A stretch of 64,000 nucleotides of DNA from Staphylococcus simulans (GTDB lineage Bacteria > Bacillota > Bacilli > Staphylococcales > Staphylococcaceae): NCBI RefSeq assembly GCF_002902285.1, contig NZ_PPRU01000025.1:1-64000 (forward strand). The letters are read 5' to 3'. The notes below the pieces were generated by a model. It was not told the origin of the DNA and ran no database searches. It worked only from the letters and a program-made list of their open reading frames with translations. Numbering within the stretch: the first letter of the stretch is position 1; each line of letters begins with the position of its first letter. The position numbers and the translations under genes are program-made. Of this stretch, positions 41,536-52,620 are shown in pieces.

Positions 41536-42765
41536 CTATTTAATATCAGTTAATCTCATCGTTTTATTGTATATTTCATCTGGGTCAACTTCAACCCTAG
41601 CAACTCCAGATTCCATAGCTGCTTTCGCTACATTGCGTGCAACCGATGGTGCTACACGTTTATCAAATGGTGCTGGAATACAGTATTCCGGTGACAACTC
41701 ATCCGGCCCAATTAAATTAGCGATAGCTTGTACAGCAGCTTGTTTCATTTTCTCATTAATATGTGTTGCACGTACATCTAAAGCCCCTCTGAAGATGCCT
41801 GGGAATGCTAACACGTTATTAATTTGGTTCGGATAATCTGAACGGCCTGTTCCAATTACTCTTGCTCCAGCCGCTTTTGCGTCATCTGGATTAATTTCTG
41901 GATTAGGATTTGCCATCGCAAAAATGATACTGTCTTTATTCATTGATTTTACCATATCTTGAGATAATGCATTAGCAACAGAAACACCGATAAAGACATC
42001 AGCACCTTGGATAACATCAGCTAACTTACCTTCTTGTTTATCCTTGTTCGTCCATTCTGCCACAAATTCTTTGGTTTCATTCATGCCATGCGGGCGTCCT
42101 TTATAAATAGCACCTTTAGAATCACACATAATCATATTGCGCACACCGTATGAATATAATAATTTCACAATCGCAATACCTGCAGCGCCTGCACCATTCA
42201 ATACCACTTTGATATCTGATAGCGATTTATCTGTAATTCTTAAAGCATTAATCAATCCAGCCATTGTCACGATTGCTGTCCCATGCTGATCATCATGAAA
42301 GACTGGAATTTTAGTTTCTTTTTTTAATCGGTTTTCAATTTCAAAACAGCGCGGCGCAGAAATATCTTCTAAGTTGATACCGCCGTAATTAGGTTCTAAT
42401 AATTTAACTGTTTTGATAATTTCTTCTGTATCTGTTGTATTCAAAGCTATTGGTACACCACTTACCCCAGCAAAGCTTTTGAATAGAACTGCTTTACCTT
42501 CCATTACAGGAATACTTGCTTCAGGACCAATATTACCTAATCCTAATACTGCAGTGCCATCTGTTACTACAGCTACAGTATTGCCTTTAGATGTATAATC
42601 ATAGACTTTACGAGGATCCTCATAAATCTCTTTACATGGTTCTGCAACACCAGGAGAATAAGCTAAACTTAATTCTTCTTTATTTGTAACTTTTACTTTG
42701 GGTGTAACATCAAATTTACCTTGATTTCTTTTATGCATTTCTAAAGCATCGTCTCTTAATGACAA
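41536..42765 (-). CDS. malic enzyme (oxidative decarboxylation of malate)
   Basis: A 409-residue short-form malic enzyme yielding pyruvate and CO2. [11 protein letters not shown] (about 34-44), the catalytic [11 protein letters not shown] (about 155-165), the dinucleotide-binding [13 protein letters not shown] and [10 protein letters not shown] are present. It resembles YtsJ of Bacillus. Whether it prefers NAD or NADP cannot be told by eye. Placement before accDA suggests it supplies pyruvate or reducing power for lipid synthesis (inference). Confidence 0.93.
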   Translation of the reverse strand: MSLRDDALEMHKRNQGKFDVTPKVKVTNKEELSLAYSPGVAEPCKEIYEDPRKVYDYTSKGNTVAVVTDGTAVLGLGNIGPEASIPVMEGKAVLFKSFAGVSGVPIALNTTDTEEIIKTVKLLEPNYGGINLEDISAPRCFEIENRLKKETKIPVFHDDQHGTAIVTMAGLINALRITDKSLSDIKVVLNGAGAAGIAIVKLLYSYGVRNMIMCDSKGAIYKGRPHGMNETKEFVAEWTNKDKQEGKLADVIQGADVFIGVSVANALSQDMVKSMNKDSIIFAMANPNPEINPDDAKAAGARVIGTGRSDYPNQINNVLAFPGIFRGALDVRATHINEKMKQAAVQAIANLIGPDELSPEYCIPAPFDKRVAPSVARNVAKAAMESGVARVEVDPDEIYNKTMRLTDIK

Positions 42766-42910
42766 ACCAATCGCTCCTTTGTTCTGTATCTTAATATCGA
42801 AATAAATTCACGCATATTATGTTCAATCTATTACTGAGTTGTTTTATTATTTTTACCGAAAATTTACAATAAACTTTTGGTTTTAGTACTACTCTGAATT
42901 TTATGTACTG

Positions 42911-42919
42911 ATTATAACA
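42911..42919 (-). promoter_or_regulatory. malic enzyme promoter (-10)
   Basis: An extended -10 TGTTATAAT on the minus strand, with the hexamer at 42911-42916. The -35 is weak. It lies about 145 bases before the start codon, so the leader is long. Confidence 0.5.
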
Positions 42920-42999
42920 CAGATGTCACTGTTTCACTGATTCTCATGGGTTAAATTATTAATTTCCTTAATTTTGTCAATGAATTGCTTAAAAGTTTT

Positions 43000-43038
43000 A
43001 AAAGTCTGTAACTAATGCAATCCATTGTCACAGACTTC
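43000..43038 (-). terminator. dnaE operon terminator
   Basis: AAGTCTGT pairs with ACAGACTT around a 20-base loop. TTTTAAAA follows on the minus strand, next to the dnaE stop. Confidence 0.75.
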
Positions 43039-43040
43039 TA

Positions 43041-46000
43041 TTACATTAAGCGAATATTTTCAGGATCAATTTGTTCAACCAATCTTTCAATCGTGTCAAC
43101 ATCACGTTCAATTCTTCCAACTTGCCGCATTTGGTTTGACTGTTCATCATAAAAATATATTGGAAGTTGTTGATGTGTTTCAGATGTTTCAGTATCAAAC
43201 TCTAAATCATCAACATTAATTTTTCTGAGTATAATACGTGTTGCTTTTTCAAACATCGTTTTTTCATATGCATCTAAATCTTGTATTTCATTAATAATTA
43301 ATTGATGCTTTTGATTTCTATTTTCGAATTTCCCTTTTACAATAAACGGTTTTTCTTCTAATAGAAGTGTTTCATAACGTTGAAAAGTATCAGGGAAAAT
43401 AACACCATCTAACGTGTGCTCACCATCATTTAAAGTCGCAAAAGCCATCGGTTGCCCTTTTTTTGTACGAATACGTCTCAGTGTGTCCATTTGTACAAGT
43501 ACAGGTTGATGATTGTTCGCATTGTTTAATTTATAAATGCCTAAAAACTGTTTTGAATCAAACAATTTTTCCATTGGATGTTTTGTAATATAAAATCCTA
43601 AGTATTCTTTTTCAAAGTTACTTAATGCTAAATCAGGCAACTCTTCTTTTTGTTGGTACTCTAATTTCGGTGTCACAAAGTCAAAAATCAAAGCATCTTG
43701 TTCGACTTGACTTGATGAATCTAAAACCTCATCTAATGTTCCTAATAAGGTTGCACGTGTTTCACCGAATTGATCAAATGCTCCCACTAATATGAGCGCT
43801 TCTAATAACTTACGTGTTTTAACACGCCCAGATAAACGGCGTGTAAAATCAAAGAAATCTTTATATCGACCATTTTGATAACGCTCATCTACAATGGCTT
43901 TAACACTTTGATAACCGACACCTTTGATGGTACCTAAAGATAAATAAATACCTTGTTCAGCTGCTTTATAATACCAATGACTTTCGTTGATGTCTGGAGG
44001 TAAAATCTTTAAGTTCATCGTTTTAGCTTCAGCAATCATCTGTTCAGTCTTTTTCTCACTGCCAATCACATTCGTTAAAATATTGGCATAAAAATAATTA
44101 GTATAATGTACTTTTAAATACGCCATCGTATAGGCGACTTTAGAATAACTCACCGCATGAGCACGTGGGAAACCATAATCTGCGAATTTAAGAATTAAAT
44201 CAAAGATTTGTTTACTTAATTGTTCTGAGTAGCCATTTCGACTGGCACCTTCTACAAAGTGTTGACGTTCATTTTCCAACACAGCCCGATTCTTTTTACT
44301 CATTGCTCGACGTAAAATATCCGCTTCTCCATAACTGAACCCTGCGAACTTACTTGCAATCTGCATGATTTGTTCTTGATAAATAATAACACCGTATGTG
44401 GATTTTAATATCGGTTCTAAATCAGGATGGAGATAGGCCACTTTAGATGGGTCATGACGTCTAGCAATATATGTCGGTATTTCTTCCATTGGACCTGGGC
44501 GATATAAAGAAGTCATTGCGACAATGTCCTCAAAATGTTGCGGCTGTAAACGTCTTAACGCATCTCTGACACCGTCTGATTCTAATTGGAATAATCCGGT
44601 TGTTTCCCCTAATGACAACATTTTAAATACTTTCTCATCATCAAAAGGAATAGATTCTATATCAATATCGATATTTAAATCTTTCTTTACTTGATTGATG
44701 ATTTGGTGAATGATGGATAAATTTCTCAGACCTAAAAAGTCGATTTTCAACAAACCAAGTCGTTCGTCTTCAGTCATTGTCCACTGTGTTAATAGACCCG
44801 TATCTCCCATTAATAATGGTACATATTGATATAATGGGCGTTCGTTAATAATAATGCCTGCCGCATGCGTTGATGTATGTCTCGGCAATCCTTCTAATTT
44901 CCTACTGAGTTTGAACCACATTTCATGCCTATGATTGCGATGCACAAAGTCTTTAAATGCTTGTGTGTCATAAGCTTCATTTAAAGTTATACCTAATTTA
45001 GACGGAATTAAATGTGAAATTTCACTGAGTGTTTTTTCTTCAAACCCCATAATACGTCCTACATCTCTTGCGACTGCTTTCGCTTGTAAATGTCCGAATG
45101 TCACAATACCTGAAACATGGTAATCTCCATATTTTTGTTGTACATATTCAATCACACGTTCACGTTTTGTATCTTCAAAGTCGATATCAATATCTGGCAT
45201 TGTGACACGTTCGGGATTTAAAAATCGCTCAAATAATAAGTTATATTTTAATGGGTCAATCGTTGTGATATTCAACAAGTAACTGATTAGAGAACCTGCA
45301 GATGAACCACGACCTGGACCGACCATGACATCTTGTGTTTTCGCGTAATGAATCAGATCGCTTACAATTAGAAAATAATCTTCGTACCCCATTTTCGTAA
45401 TGACATCGAACTCATAATCTAAACGTTTTCTATACTGAGGAGTATCTAAGTTCATACGTTTAATAGCATTATCTAATAATTGGTATAAGTATTCTTTAGA
45501 TGAAGTACCTTCAGGTGTATCATACTGTGGTAACAGTGATTGATGATATTCAATCGTAATATTACATTGATCAGCAAGGTCATTTGTATTATCAATAATG
45601 TCTTGAGATAAACTCAAGCTATCTATATCAGCTTGGCTATATAAATAGGCATGCTGTTCGCTACCTGTATTTACCAAGTCTAACGCTTTATTATTTTTAA
45701 TTGCTTGCAATGCACTGACAGTTTCAGCATCTGCTTCATCAAGATATTTTGCTTCTTGCATCCACACTTGATTTAAATCTAATTGTTCTGCTGCACCGCT
45801 GCTTAAATGATCCGTGAATACATCTGCGTGTTCATTAAACATTTCCGCTAAATTCATTTGTTCAGCATTGATACGCTTAAAAATAATGACTAAATCATTT
45901 TGGTAATGTTTTAGCCATTCTGTAGAAATCGTACGTTTATCTTGTATTTTAATTGCTGAAGAAAGTTGATATAACGATTTTAATCCTTGATTATTTTTAG

Positions 46001-46241
46001 CTAATAATACTGTTTCTAACTCTGTTAAGCCATCACTTAAATCTACAGTCATACCGATAATGGGTTTGATGTCTGCTTGTCTGCATGCATCATAAAATTG
46101 AGGGACAGCATACAAGACATTTCTATCAGTTAGTGCCAACGATTGATAGCCTTCTGCGACTGCTTTTTCAACAATGTCAGAAACACGTAGACTAGATTCT
46201 AGCAAATCATACGCAGTGTGGATATTTAGATGTGCCTTCAT
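43041..46241 (-). CDS. dnaE: DNA polymerase III alpha subunit, DnaE type
   Basis: A 1066-residue replicative polymerase. The N-terminal PHP domain starts LNIHTAYDLLES. The polymerase core has GPGRGSSAGSL (about 314-324), the catalytic acidic motif MPDIDIDFED and HTSTHAAGIII. A helix-hairpin-helix region and an OB-fold (about 905-990) follow. No 3'-5' exonuclease insertion is present, so it is DnaE and not PolC. In Firmicutes DnaE extends primers beside PolC. Third gene after the CBS protein and nrnA, 32 bases after nrnA. Confidence 0.97.
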   Translation of the reverse strand: MKAHLNIHTAYDLLESSLRVSDIVEKAVAEGYQSLALTDRNVLYAVPQFYDACRQADIKPIIGMTVDLSDGLTELETVLLAKNNQGLKSLYQLSSAIKIQDKRTISTEWLKHYQNDLVIIFKRINAEQMNLAEMFNEHADVFTDHLSSGAAEQLDLNQVWMQEAKYLDEADAETVSALQAIKNNKALDLVNTGSEQHAYLYSQADIDSLSLSQDIIDNTNDLADQCNITIEYHQSLLPQYDTPEGTSSKEYLYQLLDNAIKRMNLDTPQYRKRLDYEFDVITKMGYEDYFLIVSDLIHYAKTQDVMVGPGRGSSAGSLISYLLNITTIDPLKYNLLFERFLNPERVTMPDIDIDFEDTKRERVIEYVQQKYGDYHVSGIVTFGHLQAKAVARDVGRIMGFEEKTLSEISHLIPSKLGITLNEAYDTQAFKDFVHRNHRHEMWFKLSRKLEGLPRHTSTHAAGIIINERPLYQYVPLLMGDTGLLTQWTMTEDERLGLLKIDFLGLRNLSIIHQIINQVKKDLNIDIDIESIPFDDEKVFKMLSLGETTGLFQLESDGVRDALRRLQPQHFEDIVAMTSLYRPGPMEEIPTYIARRHDPSKVAYLHPDLEPILKSTYGVIIYQEQIMQIASKFAGFSYGEADILRRAMSKKNRAVLENERQHFVEGASRNGYSEQLSKQIFDLILKFADYGFPRAHAVSYSKVAYTMAYLKVHYTNYFYANILTNVIGSEKKTEQMIAEAKTMNLKILPPDINESHWYYKAAEQGIYLSLGTIKGVGYQSVKAIVDERYQNGRYKDFFDFTRRLSGRVKTRKLLEALILVGAFDQFGETRATLLGTLDEVLDSSSQVEQDALIFDFVTPKLEYQQKEELPDLALSNFEKEYLGFYITKHPMEKLFDSKQFLGIYKLNNANNHQPVLVQMDTLRRIRTKKGQPMAFATLNDGEHTLDGVIFPDTFQRYETLLLEEKPFIVKGKFENRNQKHQLIINEIQDLDAYEKTMFEKATRIILRKINVDDLEFDTETSETHQQLPIYFYDEQSNQMRQVGRIERDVDTIERLVEQIDPENIRLM

Positions 46242-46273
46242 AATTTTGTCCCTCCCTTTTTAATATTGTGCAG

Positions 46274-47212
46274 TTAGTCTATTAATTTTTGATTTAAGGC
46301 TTCTGCTAAACGATCAAATTCTTCCCAACTATAAACTGTAACACCAGATGCATTCGGGTGTCCGCCGCCTCCAAATTGTTGTGCAACGTCATTGATAACA
46401 ACTTTTTTAGAACGCAGACGACAACGAATATCTTCGCCTTCATCAACTGCAAAGACCCAAATTTTTAAACCGCGTAAATCAGCAATTGTATTTACAAATT
46501 GAGAAGCTTCGTTCGGTTTAATATCAAATTGTTTTAAAACATCTTGTGTAATTTGAACTTTCGCAAAGCCGTTGTCATTAATTTCAAAGTTTTGTAGCAC
46601 ATAGCCTTGGAATGGCATAAGTTTAGGATCTTTTTCAGCCATTTTATTCAATTCTGCAGTGTGGTCAAATGGATATTTTAAAAGTTGTGCCCCAACTTCC
46701 ATTGTATGCGCACTTGTATTGCTGAATAAGAAACGACCTGTATCGCCAACGATACCTAAATACAGTAAGCGTGCTGTTTCTGCATGAATGATGGATGTAT
46801 CATTAAAATGCGCAATGATATCAAAGATGATTTCACTTGTTGATGAAGCTTCAGTGTTCACATAATTTAACTCGCCATATTGATCTAATGCAGGATGATG
46901 ATCTATTTTGATTAAACCTTTACCATTAGCAAAACGTTGATCATCAATACGAGGCGCATTAGCTGTATCACATACGATGACTAATGCTTCTTTGTAAGTA
47001 TCATCACTTACTGCATCAAATGTTCCCATAAAATCTAAAGAAGGCTCACTTTCACCTACAGCATAGATATTTTTATCTGGAAATTTTAATTGTAAATAAG
47101 ATTTTAAACCTAATTGAGAACCATAGGCATCTGGATCTGGTCGCACATGTCTATGGATAATAATTGTATCTTCTTGTTCAATTCGGTTCATAATTTCATT
47201 AAATGTATTCAT
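46274..47212 (-). CDS. nrnA: NrnA-type oligoribonuclease / 3'-phosphoadenosine phosphatase
   Basis: A 312-residue DHH-DHHA1 phosphoesterase. The metal motifs are [13 protein letters not shown] (20-32), DTAN (82-85) and the DHH triad Asp104-His105-His106. The C-terminal DHHA1 substrate motif is [10 protein letters not shown]. NrnA degrades very short RNAs and dephosphorylates pAp (family knowledge). It lies between the CBS protein gene and dnaE in one transcript. Confidence 0.94.
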   Translation of the reverse strand: MNTFNEIMNRIEQEDTIIIHRHVRPDPDAYGSQLGLKSYLQLKFPDKNIYAVGESEPSLDFMGTFDAVSDDTYKEALVIVCDTANAPRIDDQRFANGKGLIKIDHHPALDQYGELNYVNTEASSTSEIIFDIIAHFNDTSIIHAETARLLYLGIVGDTGRFLFSNTSAHTMEVGAQLLKYPFDHTAELNKMAEKDPKLMPFQGYVLQNFEINDNGFAKVQITQDVLKQFDIKPNEASQFVNTIADLRGLKIWVFAVDEGEDIRCRLRSKKVVINDVAQQFGGGGHPNASGVTVYSWEEFDRLAEALNQKLID

Positions 47213-47247
47213 ATCATTACTCCTTCATTATCTGTTGATGCAGTACA

Positions 47248-48543
47248 TCAGCTTTCTAGCATTTGACAAATAATCAATGCTTTAGCTACATCTTGTTGTC
47301 CTTCACGCATGCTGACCTCAATTTTAGCAAAGTGTCTCCCAACATCTAACATGTCATAATTAATTTCAAGTTCTGTTTCAATAGAAACTGTCTTCATATA
47401 AATAATACTTAAACTTTCAATCATAACTTCTTGTTTTTTTATTTGACGCATTTTATAGCGAATCGTTTCTTCAATAATTGCGACAAAAGCACCTTTACTT
47501 AACGTCCCGTATTGGCTTGTCAGTTGGGGTGCAACATCTACAGTAATTTTATCTTTATTAATTGAAATGTACTTGCCGACTTGATCATTGATGGTCTCTC
47601 CTACTTGCGGTTGACGTCCTAATAATTGCATAGCACGCAGAACATCTTCACGTGATACTACGCCAAGTAATTTCTTATTGATTGTCGTGACCGGCAGCAA
47701 TTCAATACCTTCCCATATCATCATATGCGCACATGTCGCAACAGTTGTAGACACTTGCACATTTAACACCGGTTTAGTCATTACTTTATAAAGATATTCT
47801 TCTGAATCTTTTGCAATAATATCTTTACTTGTCACAATCCCGACCAATTTAAAGTCATCATCGACAACTGGAAATCTTGAATGTCCTGTCTCTTGTGAAC
47901 GACTTTTGACATCTGCAACTTTCATTGTTTCTTTCAATACAGTCTCTTCAGTGACAGGTTTAACAATATCTTCAACAATTAAAATTTCTTTACGAATGAT
48001 CTGATTATACATCGCACGGTTAATCATATTCGCAACTAAATATGAATCGTAATTAGACGATAAGATAGGCAAATCATGTTGATCTGCATAACGTTTAATT
48101 TCAGGTGTTGTACTAAAACCACCTGTAATCAACACTGCACTGCCATGTCTCAATGCTTCTAATTGTACATCCGTCCTATTACCGACAATCAACAAAGTAT
48201 TTTTAGTCAGATATTTAACCACATTTTCTAATTTCATGGCACCAATAGCAAACTTAGTCAGCGTGTTATGAAGACCGTTACGACCTGCAAGTACCTGACC
48301 ATCAATAATTTTAACAATTTCACCAAACGTTAAATGTTCGATTTCTTCTCTAGTTTTCTTTTCTATTCTCACAGTTCCGACTCGATCTATGGTAGCGACG
48401 AGTCCAAGTTGTTCAGCATCTTTAATTGCACGGTAAGCTGTTCCTTCAGATACCTCTAAATCTTTTGCTATTTTACGGACAGATATTTTCTGACCCACAG
48501 CGAGTGATTCAATGTGTGCAAGAATCTGTTCATGTTTTGTCAT
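47248..48543 (-). CDS. HTH, DRTGG, CBS-pair and thioesterase-like domain protein
   Basis: A 431-residue multi-domain protein like YtoI of Bacillus. An N-terminal winged helix-turn-helix (1-60; VGQKISVRKIAKDLEVSEGT split over 17-37) is followed by a DRTGG domain (about 70-185) and two CBS motifs (about 190-310) of the kind that bind adenine nucleotides. A hot-dog/thioesterase-like C-terminal domain (about 325-430) ends the chain. Its role is unknown. The parts suggest a nucleotide-sensing regulator with a possible acyl-CoA-binding module. First gene before nrnA-dnaE, with TATAAT at 48582-48587. Confidence 0.88.
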   Translation of the reverse strand: MTKHEQILAHIESLAVGQKISVRKIAKDLEVSEGTAYRAIKDAEQLGLVATIDRVGTVRIEKKTREEIEHLTFGEIVKIIDGQVLAGRNGLHNTLTKFAIGAMKLENVVKYLTKNTLLIVGNRTDVQLEALRHGSAVLITGGFSTTPEIKRYADQHDLPILSSNYDSYLVANMINRAMYNQIIRKEILIVEDIVKPVTEETVLKETMKVADVKSRSQETGHSRFPVVDDDFKLVGIVTSKDIIAKDSEEYLYKVMTKPVLNVQVSTTVATCAHMMIWEGIELLPVTTINKKLLGVVSREDVLRAMQLLGRQPQVGETINDQVGKYISINKDKITVDVAPQLTSQYGTLSKGAFVAIIEETIRYKMRQIKKQEVMIESLSIIYMKTVSIETELEINYDMLDVGRHFAKIEVSMREGQQDVAKALIICQMLES

Positions 48544-48662
48544 TACTTACTTCCCTCATTCTCTGCTTACTCTTCTTATTAATTATAACTTGATTCAGTC
48601 TAAAAATCGAAGTTAATCTCTCTTGAATTTTAACATGTTATAGGTGGAGTACCTAACTCAAT

Positions 48663-48729
48663 AGTTGACATTTTGTAATTTAAATACGGTTTGTTAAGTT
48701 GACAATAAATTTAATTGGAAAAGTTGACA
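48663..48729 (+). promoter_or_regulatory. three AGTTGACA octamers upstream of the usp gene
   Basis: The octamer AGTTGACA occurs at 48663-48670, 48697-48704 and 48722-48729. TTGACA is the -35 consensus, but none has a clear -10 at 16-18 bases. Repeated operators are possible. Confidence 0.4.
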
Positions 48730-48766
48730 CATTTTTATTAGAATATGTATTAAGGAGGGATTGAGA

Positions 48767-49180
48767 ATGTATAAAAATATTTTACTCGGCGTTGATACTG
48801 ATTTAGAAAACAAAAAAGCATTAGCTAATATCAGAAAATTGTCTGGTGAAGGCACAATTGTCACATTATTAAATGCGATCACTGAACAAGATGCACAAGC
48901 ATCTATTAAGGGCGGCACACATTTAAACGATTTAACAAAAGCGCGTAGTCAAGAATTACAACCAACACGTGATATTCTTGATGAATACGGTATCGAATAC
49001 GATGAAATCATTGTACGCGGTAATCCAAAAGAAGAACTTGTTAAGTTTGCGAACAGTGGTGATTATGACATTTTAGTAGTAAGTAACCGTAAAGCACAAG
49101 AGCAAAAGAAATTTGTGCTAGGCAGCGTCAGCCATAAAGTCGCAAAACGTGCTCATATCCCAGTATTGATTGTAAAATAA
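48767..49180 (+). CDS. universal stress protein family (UspA-like)
   Basis: A 137-residue single-domain Usp. The start YKNILLGVDTD is typical. The C-terminal GNPKEELVKFANSG then DILVVSNRK, and LGSVSHKVAKRAHIPVLIVK, contain the nucleotide-binding G-x2-G-x9-G-S/T-like loop in a reduced form. I start at the ATG at 48767, 7 bases after AAGGAGGG. A TTG two codons earlier is too close to it. Single gene with a bidirectional terminator. Confidence 0.92.
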   Translation: MYKNILLGVDTDLENKKALANIRKLSGEGTIVTLLNAITEQDAQASIKGGTHLNDLTKARSQELQPTRDILDEYGIEYDEIIVRGNPKEELVKFANSGDYDILVVSNRKAQEQKKFVLGSVSHKVAKRAHIPVLIVK

Positions 49181-49182
49181 TG

Positions 49183-49218
49183 AAAAATGCTTGTACATTG
49201 AGTTGTACAAGCATTTTT
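49183..49218. terminator. bidirectional terminator between usp and the hydrolase gene
   Basis: AAAAATGCTTGTAC-attga-GTTGTACAAGCATTTTT: a nearly perfect stem with A and T runs on both sides, between two converging genes. Confidence 0.87.
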
Positions 49219-49231
49219 ATTATCTGTGTTA

Positions 49232-49921
49232 TTAGAATTCTACAGCTTCACCTGGTTTTAAGATTTGTACTTCGCCTTCTTTAACCAATTTCTTGAATTC
49301 TTCAGGATCTTGTTCAATATATGGGAATGTGTTGTAATGCACAGGCACAGTGATTTTCGGTTTGATAAACTCGTTGATTGCGTAGCTAGCATCTTCAATA
49401 CCCATTGTGAAGTTATCACCGATTGGTACGAAGCATACATCCACTGGATGACGATCTGCGATTAATTTCATATCACTGAATAAGCCAGTGTCACCGCAGT
49501 GATAAATCGTTTTGCCTTCAATTTCTAAAATCAAACCAGTTGAAGAACCTAAATAAACTGGAATACCGTTTTCATTTGTGATACTTGAACTATGGAACGC
49601 TTGTACATACTTAACTGTTCCAAAGTCAAATTCCCATTTACCTCCGATATTCATTGGGTGTACATTTTCTACACCTTGTGCAGTTGATAAATAATCTGCA
49701 ACTTCCGCAAGGCCGACAACTGTCGCATTATTTTTTTGCGCAATTTTCACAGTATCACCGAAGTGGTCTGCGTGACCATGCGTTAAAATAATATAATCTA
49801 CCTCTAAATCTTCTGCATTTAAATCTGATAAATCATTACCAGTAATAAATGGATCTACGATGACTTTCTTGCCGTTTGCTTCAAAATAGATTGTTGATTG
49901 TCCATGAAATGATAATTCCAT
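49232..49921 (-). CDS. UPF0173 metal-dependent hydrolase (metallo-beta-lactamase fold)
   Basis: A 229-residue protein with the metallo-beta-lactamase motif [10 protein letters not shown]: His48, His50, Asp52, His53. Later ligands are seen in YHCGDTG and VPVHYNTFP. It matches the UPF0173 family in length and pattern. The substrate is unknown. It stands alone between the usp gene and the divergent pepQ. Confidence 0.92.
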   Translation of the reverse strand: MELSFHGQSTIYFEANGKKVIVDPFITGNDLSDLNAEDLEVDYIILTHGHADHFGDTVKIAQKNNATVVGLAEVADYLSTAQGVENVHPMNIGGKWEFDFGTVKYVQAFHSSSITNENGIPVYLGSSTGLILEIEGKTIYHCGDTGLFSDMKLIADRHPVDVCFVPIGDNFTMGIEDASYAINEFIKPKITVPVHYNTFPYIEQDPEEFKKLVKEGEVQILKPGEAVEF

Positions 49922-50063
49922 TTTAAAAAGCCCCCTTATGCTTCAATCTTAACTCTAGTATAACATTTACTCCACTTTAGTCTAAATGACACCATTGCCT
50001 TTTGAATTCTGAACCGCTTTGACTTAAAATAAAGTTAATCATACGAATGGAGGTTGAAGAATT

Positions 50064-51119
50064 TTGAAAACAGAAGAAATTGTTAATGAAATACGTAATC
50101 AAGATGCAGGGGCTGCTTGGATTACGACACCGCTTAACGTATTCTACTTTTCTGGCTACTTAAGCGATCCCCACGAACGTTTATTAGCCTTGCTAATTAC
50201 TGCTGAGGGTGAAGAAGTTTTATTTGTCCCTAAATTAGAAGTAGAAGAGGTTAAAGCCTCTCCGTTCACTGGTAAAGTTGTCGGTAATGCTGATGGTGAA
50301 GATCCATTTAAGCTTGTAGATTACAACTTTGATAAAATTCTTGTGGAAGAAGATCATCTGACATTAAAACGTCAAAAAGAATTAATTGAAGGATTTGGTG
50401 TTGAAACATTCGGTTCAATTGACCAAACAATCAAAGATTTACGTAATGTCAAAACTCCTGAGGAAATTGACAAAATCAAAGAAGCTGCAAGACTTGCTGA
50501 TAAATGTATTGAAATCGGAGTAGATTTCTTAGAAGAAGGCGTAACAGAAAAACAAGTGGTACGTCATATTGAGTATGAAATTCAAACAAAATACGGTGTC
50601 AGTGCAATGAGTTTCGATACAATGGTCTTATTTGGTGACCATGCTGCTTCACCACATGGTATTCCTGGTGATCGCCAACTTCAAAAAGATGAATATGTCT
50701 TATTCGACTTAGGTGTTATTTATGAAAACTATTGCTCAGATATGACACGAACAGTAGCTTTCGGTAACCCAAGCGAAAAAGCACAATCTGTTTATAATGT
50801 TGTATTAGAAGCTGAAAAAGCTGCAATTGACATGATTAAACCGGGCGTAGTTATTGGTGACGTAGACAGAAAAGCACGCGGTATTATTGCTGATGCTGGT
50901 TATGGTGAATACTTCGTACACCGTCTTGGTCACGGTTTAGGCTTAGAAGAACATGAATATCAAGATGTTGCTGGATTCAACACAAATCAATTTGTTCCAG
51001 GTATGGTTGTCACAGTTGAACCTGGTGTTTATGTTCCTGGTGAAGTGGGAGTCCGTATCGAAGACGACATCTTAGTCACTGAAGATGGAAATGAAGTCTT
51101 AACACATTATGATAAATAA
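50064..51119 (+). CDS. pepQ: Xaa-Pro dipeptidase / aminopeptidase (M24 family)
   Basis: A 351-residue metallopeptidase that cleaves the bond before proline. The creatinase-like N-domain (1-125) is followed by a pita-bread catalytic domain with the metal ligands in [36 protein letters not shown] and VRIEDDI. The start is TTG at 50064, 10 bases after GGAGG, because no ATG fits the conserved start. Monocistronic. Confidence 0.93.
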   Translation: MKTEEIVNEIRNQDAGAAWITTPLNVFYFSGYLSDPHERLLALLITAEGEEVLFVPKLEVEEVKASPFTGKVVGNADGEDPFKLVDYNFDKILVEEDHLTLKRQKELIEGFGVETFGSIDQTIKDLRNVKTPEEIDKIKEAARLADKCIEIGVDFLEEGVTEKQVVRHIEYEIQTKYGVSAMSFDTMVLFGDHAASPHGIPGDRQLQKDEYVLFDLGVIYENYCSDMTRTVAFGNPSEKAQSVYNVVLEAEKAAIDMIKPGVVIGDVDRKARGIIADAGYGEYFVHRLGHGLGLEEHEYQDVAGFNTNQFVPGMVVTVEPGVYVPGEVGVRIEDDILVTEDGNEVLTHYDK

Positions 51120-51138
51120 TGAGAGAGTATTGATTTAA

Positions 51139-51168
51139 GGTGGAGTACGAATACTCCACCTTTTTTAT
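51139..51168 (+). terminator. pepQ terminator
   Basis: GGTGGAGTA-cgaa-TACTCCACC followed by TTTTTT. Confidence 0.9.
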
Positions 51169-51195
51169 GAGCTGAAAAATTTCTATGTATAGAAA

Positions 51196-51249
51196 GACGC
51201 CACCCCATCGCTGTTCATACCCCAAACAGCAATGAGATGGCGTCATTTT
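51196..51249. terminator. long hairpin between pepQ and ald
   Basis: GACGCCA..GCTGTT pairs with AACAGC..TGGCGTC around a small loop. On the plus strand it is followed by ATTTTT, on the minus strand by TTTCTATA. It probably ends ald and backs up the pepQ terminator. Confidence 0.7.
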
Positions 51250-51298
51250 TGATGTTTTCAGAGCTTTATACGCTCCTTACATCCCATTAAATTAATAA

Positions 51299-52414
51299 TT
51301 AATTTAATGCTTGATCTACTGGTGTATACGGAAGATCAAACGTGTTAGCTACACCTTCATTTGTAACTTTACCGTCGTACACATTCAATCCTAAAGATAA
51401 TGGTTGGTTATCTTTCAATGCTTGTAAATAACCTTTGTTTGCGATTTGTAGCGCATAAGGTAATGTCGCATTGTTTAAACCAATTGTAGAAGTACGTGGT
51501 ACCGCACCTGGCATATTTGCTACTGCATAGTGAACCACACCATGTTTAACATAAGTTGGATCATCATGCGTTGTAACGTGGTCAGATGTTTCGAAGATAC
51601 CACCTTGGTCGATAGCGATATCTACCAATACAGCACCGTCTTTCATGTCTTTAACCATTTGTTCAGTTACAAGTTTTGGTGCTTTAGCGCCTGGAATTAA
51701 TACCGCACCGACAACTAAATCACTTTGCGTAACATTTTGTTCGATATTAAGCGGGTTAGACATAACTGTATGCACACGTCCGCCGAATAAATCATCAAGT
51801 TCTTGTAAACGTTTTGGATTAACGTCTAAGATTGTTACGTCGGCACCTAAGCCTAAAGCGATTTTCGCTGCGTTTGTACCTGCTTGGCCGCCACCGATAA
51901 TTGTGACTTTACCTTTAGGTACACCAGGAATTCCTCCTAGCAATACGCCCATACCGCCATAAAATTTTTGCAAGAATTGCGCACCGATTTGTGTCGCCAT
52001 TCTACCTGCAACTTCACTCATTGGCGTTAATAATGGTAATGATCTATCTGGTAATTGCACCGTTTCGTATGCAATCGCAACGACTTCATTATCAACAAGT
52101 TCTTTTGTTAATGTTTCGTCGTTTGCTAAGTGTAGATAAGTGAATAAGATTAAATCTTTCTTGAAATATTTGTATTCTGGTTCAATTGGTTCTTTAACCT
52201 TGATAACCATTTCAACATCCCAAGCTTCGCCAGGTCCATCAACAATTGTTGCACCTGCGTCTTTATAATCCTCATCTGTAAAGAATGAACCTTCACCTGC
52301 GCTGCTCTCTACTTTAACTGTGTGCCCTGCTTCAACTAAAGCATGAACACCGCTTGGTGATAAACCTACTCTGTTTTCATTATTTTTTATCTCTTTTGGA
52401 ATACCTATTTTCAT
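51299..52414 (-). CDS. ald: alanine dehydrogenase
   Basis: A 371-residue NAD enzyme interconverting L-alanine and pyruvate plus ammonia. The signature [17 protein letters not shown] opens the protein. The AlaDH/PNT motif with the catalytic Lys and His is in [10 protein letters not shown] and FTYLHLA. The NAD-binding fold has [18 protein letters not shown] start at the ATG at 52414, 8 bases after GGAGG. Its promoter region contains a cre-like site. Confidence 0.96.
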   Translation of the reverse strand: MKIGIPKEIKNNENRVGLSPSGVHALVEAGHTVKVESSAGEGSFFTDEDYKDAGATIVDGPGEAWDVEMVIKVKEPIEPEYKYFKKDLILFTYLHLANDETLTKELVDNEVVAIAYETVQLPDRSLPLLTPMSEVAGRMATQIGAQFLQKFYGGMGVLLGGIPGVPKGKVTIIGGGQAGTNAAKIALGLGADVTILDVNPKRLQELDDLFGGRVHTVMSNPLNIEQNVTQSDLVVGAVLIPGAKAPKLVTEQMVKDMKDGAVLVDIAIDQGGIFETSDHVTTHDDPTYVKHGVVHYAVANMPGAVPRTSTIGLNNATLPYALQIANKGYLQALKDNQPLSLGLNVYDGKVTNEGVANTFDLPYTPVDQALN

Positions 52415-52452
52415 TCCGTACACCTCCCATCCTTATCCTAACGCTTATATGC

Positions 52453-52466
52453 TGAAAGCGCAATCA
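52453..52466. promoter_or_regulatory. cre-like site between ald and uspA-like gene
   Basis: TGAAAGCGCAATCA matches the loose CcpA cre pattern TGNAANCGNWNNCA throughout. It is 39 bases upstream of the ald ATG and about 120 bases before the next promoter on the other strand. Confidence 0.6.
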
Positions 52467-52620
52467 TTACGGTTGGAAAAGGATGATAAGATTAAGTTAT
52501 CATGAAAGATAAGATATTCATAAAATTCAATCAATTATAAAAATTCAATCGCTACTTTTATTTCTAATATTCTGTCAATGTGGTAAAATATAAGTGAATA
52601 GAAGAAGGAGGTCATGTACG

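Noticed and set aside
43041..46241. PolC instead of DnaE
   Set aside because: Length and lack of an exonuclease insertion fit DnaE.
52522..52550. AAAATTCAATC twice upstream of the uspA-like gene, 18 bases apart
   Set aside because: AT-rich with no promoter relation that I can see. Chance is a sufficient explanation.
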